64,000 bases of DNA from Orientallactaga sibirica (lineage: Eukaryota; Chordata; Mammalia; Rodentia; Dipodidae), in NCBI GenBank assembly GCA_036365145.1, contig JAEOAD010000034.1:19497501-19561500 (forward strand). The letters are read 5' to 3'. Shown piece after piece: positions 51,601-61,612 of the stretch. The notes below the pieces were generated by a model. It searched no databases. It was not told the origin of the DNA and worked only from the letters and a program-made list of their open reading frames with translations. A program made the translations under genes and the position numbers. How positions within the stretch are numbered: position 1 is the stretch's first letter; each line of letters begins with the position of its first letter.

Positions 51601-54600
51601 TGAAGGTTTTATTGAGGTGGTGGAAGAGTGCTGGCAAAATAGCTGGGGGGGGGTAAATTGCTTTTCTACTCAAGCATAAGGACATGAGCACCCATGTAAA
51701 AGGTAGGTATGGTGGTTTGATTCAGATGTTCCCCGTAAATTTGGGTGTTCTGCATGCTAGGTTCCCAGCTGATGGAGATTTGGGAAATAACACCTCCAGG
51801 AGGCAGTGTATTGCTTGGGGAGGGCTTATGGGTGTTAGTGCCAGCTTCCCTTTTCTAGTGTTTGGCACACTCTACTGTTCCTGTTGTCCACCTGATGTTG
51901 GCCAGGGGGTGATGTCCACCCTCTGCCCATGCCATCATTTTTCCATGATGGAGCTGTCCTCTTGAGCCTGTAAGCCAACATGCTCTTGGTTGAGTGATTT
52001 CTACCAGCAATGTGAACCTGACTGTAAAAGTAGGTGTGACAATACACCCCTATAATTCAAGCAGGGTGTAGGAGGTGGAGACAAGGGATCTTCGGGCTTG
52101 CTGGCTAGCTAGTCTATAAGAATTAGTGAGCTCCAGGTTCAGTGTGAGAGGCTCTCTCAAAGAATAAGGTGGAGATTGACTGAGGAAGACACCTGATGTC
52201 AATTTCTGGCCACCACATGCACACACATATACTCCCTAGCATGGTAGGTTCCACTGGACAGCTTATCAGAAACTCTTGCCATGACACAGTCTTGCCTATC
52301 CTTTGAACACAATCCTGGCATACCTCTTTGGTACATGTCAGTTACCCTCCTCCTCTTTGCTGTATTGCATGACACTGACATTCTTTTCCTGTATTCGTTG
52401 CTGTCAAGTACCAACCACACTGTAATCATAGGCATCATACAGGTAGCATGTGCATGCCTTAAAGTAATGTCACCCTGCAGATCACATCTCTTTCAAGCCC
52501 CTGCCTCCCTCATGGACCTTTCTTGTAGGAAGGGGGAAAGTGCTGATGTTAGCCAATATTCTCTTCCATCAACTCTCCATATGGGTTGAGCTTTAGGAAG
52601 GGTCCTAGCATAAGCAGAAGGCTCTGACATAAATGTGTGATTCTCATGGGCCCCCTGAAGTCCTTTTCTCCATGGAAATTGAACGTGCTATTTAAGATCC
52701 ACTTGAGCTTTGGACTGTTTGAAGAATTAGTCAAGTTTTAAGAAAACCGTGGATAAGATAGAAATGCAGGTAGAAAGCACTTTATTATCTGACTCTACAG
52801 ATAACACATCCAGGCTAATTTTAAAAATAAAGAATAGGAAAGAGAGAAAGTGGGCAATAGGGGGCTTAAAAACACACAAACAGAAAAAGAATCCTGTGTA
52901 CAGCCAAACCCCAGGTCCCTTCAAAATCTCCCTTTTGGGCCTGGCTTGAGAAAGTTTACTTTCAAACTAGAGAAATGAGCATGTGGTTTGGGGGACAGAA
53001 TTCAATACCACTGAAGCAGCGGGCTCAGCAAACTTGACTGGCTTTTGCTTCCTAAGTGTTCTGCAGCCCCAGAGAGTGAATGCTGTTTACATTTTTTACA
53101 TGTTTCTTGGGTACAGAACATGAAACTAAATTACAAAGCAAAGACTATTTTGGCTTCATGCCGGTGACCCCACTTAAAACAAAACAATAATAAAAAAAAA
53201 AAAAAAAACAAAGAAAGAAAGAAAGCAAAAAAAAGGAGAGAAAGAAAAAAGAGGAATAGACAAGAGGGAGGTTGAATGAATTGCAGGGATGGAAGGACAG
53301 TGTTGGGTCAGAGTTGGAACGAGAGTGAAAACAGAGGCCAAGGAATCTTCCTAGGTGGATCATGGAGAGGGTTGGCCAGGTCAGGGTCTGTGCTCTACAG
53401 AGAGCCAATGGCCACAGCCTCAAACCACAAGCCCTACTTGTTCTTGGGCTTCATGTCAAAAGCCCACTAGCGTCTGAGAGATGGAGGCTCACAACTCTTC
53501 AATCAGGGCCCTCAGGGCTCGGTGATGCTATCCCTAATCTTGCTTAGTGCCTGACTTCACATGCTAGCCTAGCCTCTGTTACTTTTCCTCTTTCAGTAGT
53601 TTGTTTCCACTCCAGACTTAGTTTCCTCAGTCCTAACAAGTTCTTAAAGGAATCTGACCTGATATGACTCACATATCCATAAGGAGCAGACAGGTCCTAT
53701 ATACTAGGGATATAAGAGTTCATCATAACACAGAGTGGCAGCCTGACCGTTATACACATGAGGAAAAGTAAGGAATAGAAGAAGTGAGATCATTTGGCAG
53801 GTGTTACACAGTGATAAGTACTCACTTCAGGTTTCCTGGCTCTAAAGTGTATGTTTTCTTTATGTCACAATGGGCCACACTAGTGTATTTTTATTTTCCC
53901 CAAATGTCCAAATGAGAAGACAAATAATTGCATAAATAGCATCCCCTTCAGTCTCACTCCTCCCTCTCAAAGTACATTCTTTTAAGCTTATCTCCATTTA
54001 TCACAGCCCTTTGTCAGCCATTTGCCTTGTCTTAGGACTATTTCTTTGTCCCCCTTGGCATATGGGACAGTGTCCTGCTTGAAGGCAGTGGGTATATTGC
54101 TCATCTCTGTGTCATCCCAGTCCTATTAATGGTGCCATGGTCAGAATGTCTTCACAACAAGACTGCATTGATTTTAAGTCTAGATATCAGAATTATTTCA
54201 TAACACAAGAAATGACTAAGAAGTACATGGAGCTTGTTTAATTAAAGTCACATGTTAATGAAGTGATACAGGATCTGGAGGCTCTTTCAGTCTCTCCCCA
54301 CTTACATGTTATGGCCAAAATGGCAGAGAATACTAGGGAGATCCAGGATACATCACTATAACAAGAATAGAGAGCCGACTGTCTGCTGTCAGAGGGATCA
54401 CCTCTACCACACCTTTTGGGGCCCAGGAGTCATTTCAGAAGTAGCAGTGACATGAATACTACCCTCACTGCTAGCCTGAAAACTGGTTCTAGAGAGATGG
54501 TGACAGTCACTGTGGTCACTTAGACCGCATCAAAACAGAAGTACAGTGGCTAAAGAGAATTCAACACTAAATCAGATTTCTAACACACTTACCAAGGCTC

Positions 54601-57600
54601 AGGGAATATTGTGGAAGAAGGGGCAGAAAGTCTATAAGAGCCTCCAGGAGGGTGGGATTAGCCTGAAGTATTGTCTTCTCAGAGAGATTGATTGAGGCCT
54701 TAAGACCCCACAATGAATACTAATTACTCCACTGAGAGGGCCCTCAGTGGAATGGGGGCAGAAGAGAGGAGAATATAAGAATATAATCTTTAAAAAAATA
54801 ATTTTTTAAATTTATATATTGCTTCTCACTGTATCTGTCCCTAATTGTTAAAATTTCACAGCAAGACAGGGGTCTGTCTATAAGGATCTCTCAGTTCTTA
54901 CCAGAAGGAAATCCACATTTCTGGTGCAACTGTCTCATTCTTGACTAGCATCTATCATAAACATGTTATTACTCCTACCTTGAAGAGCAGAATTGTGAGA
55001 GGGAAGAAACATGACTTGATCAGTATCACATAGTAAGTGATGGGCCCTCAGGTTGATCTGATGCCATTTCCCAAGTATTTCTTTTCATTATGGTGTGTGT
55101 GTGTATGTACCACACTGTATGTACACACACCACACCATCACACCATAAACGTGTGTGTGCGTGCAAAATGTACATGCCTCATGTTCAGAGGTCAGAGGAG
55201 AACAGTGGGTATCCTCAGCTATTCCTCTTTCACTCCATTTCCTTGAGAAGGGGTCTATTAGTGAACCTGGAACTTTCATTTTCAGTCAGACTGGCCATAA
55301 TTCTTTAGTCTTCACCCCCTAAAGACTGGGTTTACAGGTGTGTGTGACCATACCAAGCTATTTATTTGGGTGCTGGGGAATCAAACTCAAGGTGAATCCA
55401 GGCCCTCTAGGGCCCTCATGCCTGGGCAACAGGTGCTCTTCATCACCCAACTATCTTCCTAGACCCATGTAGGTGCCAAAGCTTTTATCACTCAGAAATC
55501 TTCAGATTAAGTCCAGAAGTCTCTCATAGCATCTGTATTGTTACATTGTTACATTACTGCTGAAAGAGTAAATGTGTGAAGGATAGAGAGAAGAAAGGAT
55601 CAGGAAAATTTAGTGAACTGCTTTGTGAAATGACTACAATATTTAGTGGATTTAAAGATGAGTCTGGGGGCCTCTGTTTATCACTTTCATGGATGGACTT
55701 TTGAATGCCCCACATGAATGGGAAAGGCTGTAACAGACTATGAGCTTTCTGTTCTGTCATCTTAGGTGACTTGTACATGTGCTCTTAAAAAGTTATTCAG
55801 AATCCACCAGAAGAAAGAAGATCCCTTGGGCCTTTGGAGAAAATGCTTGGAAAATTCCCTTGCATTTCAACATGTTCCCTTTGCCTCTCCTTCACTTTCA
55901 TTGGCAAGGACTGCCCCAATTCAGCAGTGAGAAGAATGGAACACTGGTTGAAGGCAGGAGCAGACAGCATGACCAGGGAAGCAGCAGACACTTCCTGGAA
56001 TAGTGTCCTCAGCACTGTGTGGAGGACAAGATTTTTCCCTGGACTTTGCAAATAATGTTATCTAAGCAGCACTGGGGAAATGCTTATCAATGTCAAATTC
56101 CCAAGTTGGGTTGTTTTAATGTTAAAACCTGCACTAAAGTGGAAGCAACTAGAAGAGCACTATAGGCAAGGCAGTTCATTTCTCTGAGAAACAATCTCTT
56201 CATTCTGAGAGAGGACTTCTCAGGAGGGAGTTTGTGATTGCTTGGGAACTAACGTGCTTCACAGGGGGCAGCATACTGGAGGTATTTGGAAGACATTACT
56301 CCTGTTCTTCACATTTTAGCATGACCAGGTTTGTCTCCTGATTAAAGACTCAGAAAAGCTCTCCATAGCCCTGGGGATAACGTCTAAATTCTGAGCATCT
56401 GCAGAATGTCTCTGGCATTACTCTTGGCTCACTTCTCTTCACTTTCATTTTCTTTCATTTTTTTTTCAATTTTTTTTTATATTAGTTATATAGATAGTGT
56501 GTACACAGTCATGCTGGTACCATCATTAGCCTCCTCCCTGTCCTCCCCCCTCCGAAGGGACTCCCCTCATTGGGGAATGTGGATCATGCATTGTTGGGGT
56601 AACCATGTTTTCTGGAAATGCTATTCTTTGTCACTGTCTGTCTCTGCCTCTTTCATTCTCTACTGCTAACATGCTTTTCCAACCCATCCTTTCTCACAAC
56701 TTATCTTCCTGTGTACTACCCTGCCTTCTCCTGCGTTCCTCCAGCTAAACGTAAGTGCATGTGGAAAGATTTATTTTCTTCCTTCTTTCCCTTGCCCCCA
56801 CTTTTTTTCAAACAAGATCTTATCTAACTTGGGATGTCTTCAGCAGCTATGCAGCTGAGAATAATCTTGAACTTCTGATCTTTCTGCCTTCAAGTCAGCC
56901 TAAATGTGGAAAGATTTCTTACCCTTTGTCTAGAGAACCCAGGGTGTATCTAGCTATTTGCTCTGGAAATAGGGATGCAGAAGAGTGCTGGTACAGAGTT
57001 GATGACCATCAATACAAACATCTCATGACTCTCTTTTACTGACATTTCAGGGCTTCCTATGTTTGGCTTGTGACAAACCATATATTATGCAAAATTTCTT
57101 CTTCAGTCTACAATTATCCTATTTGTGCTTTTCTTGTTTTCTCTCTCATTCTCCAGCAACAATTAGGTGAAAATTCCAAAATTTAAGAATTGTGTCTTAC
57201 ATGCAAGGATGGGAATCTGAACTATTCCGGATGTTTCTTTTATATTTTCCTGTGCTATACACATTTTAGAAGCTTCTCTAGCCTAAAAGTATAAGGGCCC
57301 AATGTGGCATAGACACATGATGGTGTTTTATTCAGCCATATCATGAACAGTATTATGTCATTTGCAGGAAAATGGATGGAACTGAAGAGAATCATATTAA
57401 GTTGACTAAGCCAGACTCTAAAGATAAAAAAAAAATACATGTTTCCTCCCATATATGGATCTTATGTCATATGTACATATATACACATATCTAAATATGT
57501 ATATATAATCATTTATATATGTGACATGAAATTAGAGGCAGACTTTCTGGGTTTAGGGTCAATGAACATGATCCAACTTATATACTGACATACTTGAATG

Positions 57601-60600
57601 AACTTTCTCTATGAAGTGCATCACTATGTATAATGACTATATGCCAATGTGTTTTTTAAAGGAGGCCCAGGTACATGATTCATCATGTAAAAATGTTTGT
57701 TGCACAACCATGAGTTTGGATCCCTAGAACCCATGTAAAGCTGGACACAGTAGCATATACATCTATCAGACCAGTGCACCTATAGAGAAGTGGGCAGCAG
57801 AAACAGGAGAATCCTGGAAAGCTCATGGGCCAGCTAGCCTGGCTTACATAGCAGCAAACAAGAGCCACTGCTCAGATGAGGTGGAAGGGGAGGACCAACA
57901 CCTGAGGCTATCTTCTAATCACCACATGTGTACCGTGGCACACAGGCACCCACTTCCATACATGCAAAGAATTTTTTTTTTTAATTAAGAAAAAGAATGA
58001 GCACTCAAGGGTGGAAATCATAGAAACAAAAAGAAGAGTTGGGTAATATATGGGGCATTAGAGAAGGCTGACTCCTATTTTCTTGATGTTTCTGAAAAAC
58101 ACACTACACCTAAGAAGATACAAAAGATATCAGCTTCTTCAGATGTTCTCACTCAACAATCATGGAAGCAGTTGCAAGCTGCCCTGATCCACACCTGAAC
58201 AACTATCAGAACATTGCTGCTTCCAGGGGTGAGCCCTGAACCTCCGGTACGCTCATCTGTAAATTGAGAACATTGACACCTGGTACTATAGTAGCTTTAG
58301 TAAGATTCAAGGAATTTTGTATAGAGCCCAGAGGACCTTGATGAATGTTATTTTAATAATTTATCCTTGATATTCTAAAAGTGAGCAAATAACATTTCCA
58401 ACACAGCATGTTGGCTACCATTCCTGCTGGCTGAGTAAGCTGACAGCAGTACATTTACTTCCTTGGGGACACTCCTCTGGATTTCAGACTCTGGAACCTT
58501 TAGCTACTGTTTTCAGGTGGACACACCCCCTCCAATGAAAAGGTGAGTTCTCCGAGGTTAGCAAGAAAACACAGAGTTTCTGAACGTGCCCATTACAGTT
58601 CTCCATAAGCAACAAATGTTTATTGATGTTATTATCTACGTTGAACTAGAAGAAATGTTGACTGACCTTCTCTCCTGTGTGGATCACAGTGGCCCACTGT
58701 GGGTGATATAGAGGAGTATAGAAGAACCAAACATGAATGACACAGAGAATCAACATTTACACAACCATTAGAGCAAACACCAGCACTCGGTGTTTAGTCT
58801 GCATCCTTAACCTCCATCAGGTCTATCTTACCATCCACTAGGTAGATTTTATTATCACTCTCCATTTTTTATCATTATCATATGAGCTTCCCACAATAGC
58901 TTACTCAATGTTTCCAAGAATAGAGGTTCAGAGAACAAAGTCAGATATGCATATAATATGGTTTAGATAGAAAATTTCCCCCAACAGGCTCATGTATTTG
59001 AATACCTGCCCTGTAGCTGATAGCTTTGCTTTGTGAGGTTGTGGGAGTATTGGGAAGATGGTCATGCTTGCAGAAGTGGATTATTGGAAGTGGGTCTGGA
59101 AAGTGATGTCTGTTTCTGGTTCTAGCTAGAACTTTCTGTTTCCTGATGGGATAAGATATGAGGATCCTCTGTTACATGTTCCCACCACCATGTTCTCCTC
59201 CATCCCTTCCTGGCTCTGATAGACTGAAGCTATGAACCTAAATGTGTCTCTTCTCTCTAAAATTACTTCTTTTCAGAGTCATGAGAAAAGTAACTAATGC
59301 TGTGTGATTCTTGTTTCCTCATTATTGTTTGTGCTCTCTCCTTCACATCAACGTGAGATCCAAATGCATTCCTCTGTAATTAAATGAATAATTTATACAT
59401 ATATTATTGTGACATAAGTATGGCTTATATGGCAAAAGATGCATTAAATACTTTGGGCACATCAGGGAATAAATTATAGCAGCTCAGAGTGAACCATTAG
59501 AGGACTGGTATATCCAATAATGAGTGAATAGGATGTAAAGTTGTAAGCAATTACAAAGTAAAAAGAGGAGACTAGGACTTACCTGCTTCAGATGGAGAAA
59601 TCTCTATCAGATCAACAGTCTAACCTGAATACCTCATAATGGGAGGAACTTACTATACCATCACATTCATTTCACTGAGGATAGATCTCATTATTATAAA
59701 CGGTCTTAAAAAAATACTTTGGCCCTCAAAATACTGCTGCAAATGGTTAGGTTAGTTTTACTCTCATAAGCTTATACAAATAAACTGCTTGGTTGACAGG
59801 TCTGTAGTCCCTAAACTGTATATCCAGATCATCTTAGCATTACCATAACTTCCTTAGATAATTACAAAGAGGCAGTATCTATTTAGACAAAAGAAAATAG
59901 ACTTTTGATAGAAATGCTGGGCATGAGAGCAGAAGAAAGGAGTATCTGCATTATATTTTGGCAGCCTCAGACATAAACCTTTAGAGAAATGTGAAGCATG
60001 GAGACAAAATAAGAACAAGACAAGATCTTTGCAAGCACTTAAACCAAACCAAATCATTTCTGAGGTTCCCCAGAAGAGAGATAATTTGTTTCTTTTTATA
60101 CATTTCCATTTTTGTTACTTCTTGGGAGCTTTTTGACTCCAGCTGGGCCAGGAAGGTGCATAGCCCAAATATCTAAAGAATGTCTCTTATTATAAGATGT
60201 TCAGGCCAATTTTCACAACCAGGAAGTTTTGATACTTCTGATAACATTTGGATGCAAGACTCAGCACACAGGGGTAACTTTATCCTAACCAAATTTGGGG
60301 ATCTTGTGTGAAGAGAATGGAAAAGAGAGACTGGAAATCATTAGACATAATAGGCTTGTGAAAAATCAAAGCTGAAGTTCAGATTGATGTTCTAGGTAGG
60401 ATCTTGTCAAAGCTAAAGTTTCAGATCTGTGAACTCAGTAGTCTCTTGCAGCATAAAGAGTGCTGCTTATTCACAAGGACTTATTCTGACAAGGCTATGC
60501 TTTCTATTCATACAGCTATACAGTGATGAGGTCACAGGCTGGCTCTACCAAAGAGGTGGGCATATACCCTAACAAAACCTGCATCAGCAGAATTTCACAG

Positions 60601-61551
60601 CATCACTGAAAATAAGAAAGTGAGACAAGCTGGACTGTAACAAGGAAATAGGATTAGCTGGGGGTCAGCAGAGTATTCTTATGAACACCAAAGGCTGCAG
60701 AACAGAGTCTGTGTCAGAAAAAGTAGGAGAAGTTTGGGTTCCAAATGGATGAATCAGACATAAAAGACACAAACCCTTGAGGCTCCAAGTGACAAGTGGC
60801 ACTGAGATCTGTCCATATAGGGCTCTTTACTTGTTTCTGAGGAGCCCAGTTAGCTCAACTTTGGGGGTGGCCTTTTCTGCCCAAGCTCCCACTGTAATCT
60901 TCCATAAGATCTTCCAGTACTAGAGCCTCCACTTGCAGGTTGATAGCAGACTAAAGAAAACACTGTGCTTCCCTATTTCTACAAGGTGGATAACAATTCT
61001 TGCCTAGAAGAATGGCAAGGGCACTTGCTATAAGTGTGTGTAAAAATACTCAGCATGTTAGCTGGTGGAACTCAGTAAATACTAGTTCCTCTCCACCACC
61101 CCCATTCTCCTCTATTTTCTTTGGTCAGTCTCTGAACTAACCTCCTATGGGCCTATTCATCTATGAGTTTGTGTGTGACAGGGGAAAAGGGTAAAGCAAA
61201 GAAAAAGGGAGCGTGGGAGAGAGAGAAGGAGGAGGGAGGATGTTCCCATGGGTAAGGGACCTAGCATGTATTTTTCTGTTATTCTTAAACCCACATTTCA
61301 GAGGGCCTTGTTGCTTCTCTTGTCATCCATCAGCATAACATCTTCACTGGAGGCCTGATAAGTTGACAACTAACTACTTCTCTCCTCTTATCATTGTGCA
61401 AGGTAATGAAGGGCACAGCCATACTTCCGTCTTCCTCTCTATTGTCAGGGGAAAGCCACACTGTCACCTCAAGATTATCCTTCACCCTGAATGAGGCAGG
61501 CTCTGTGCTGTGTGTGCATGAGTGCATCTGTGCATGGGCATTTATCTTTGT

Positions 61552-61612
<61 letters not shown>

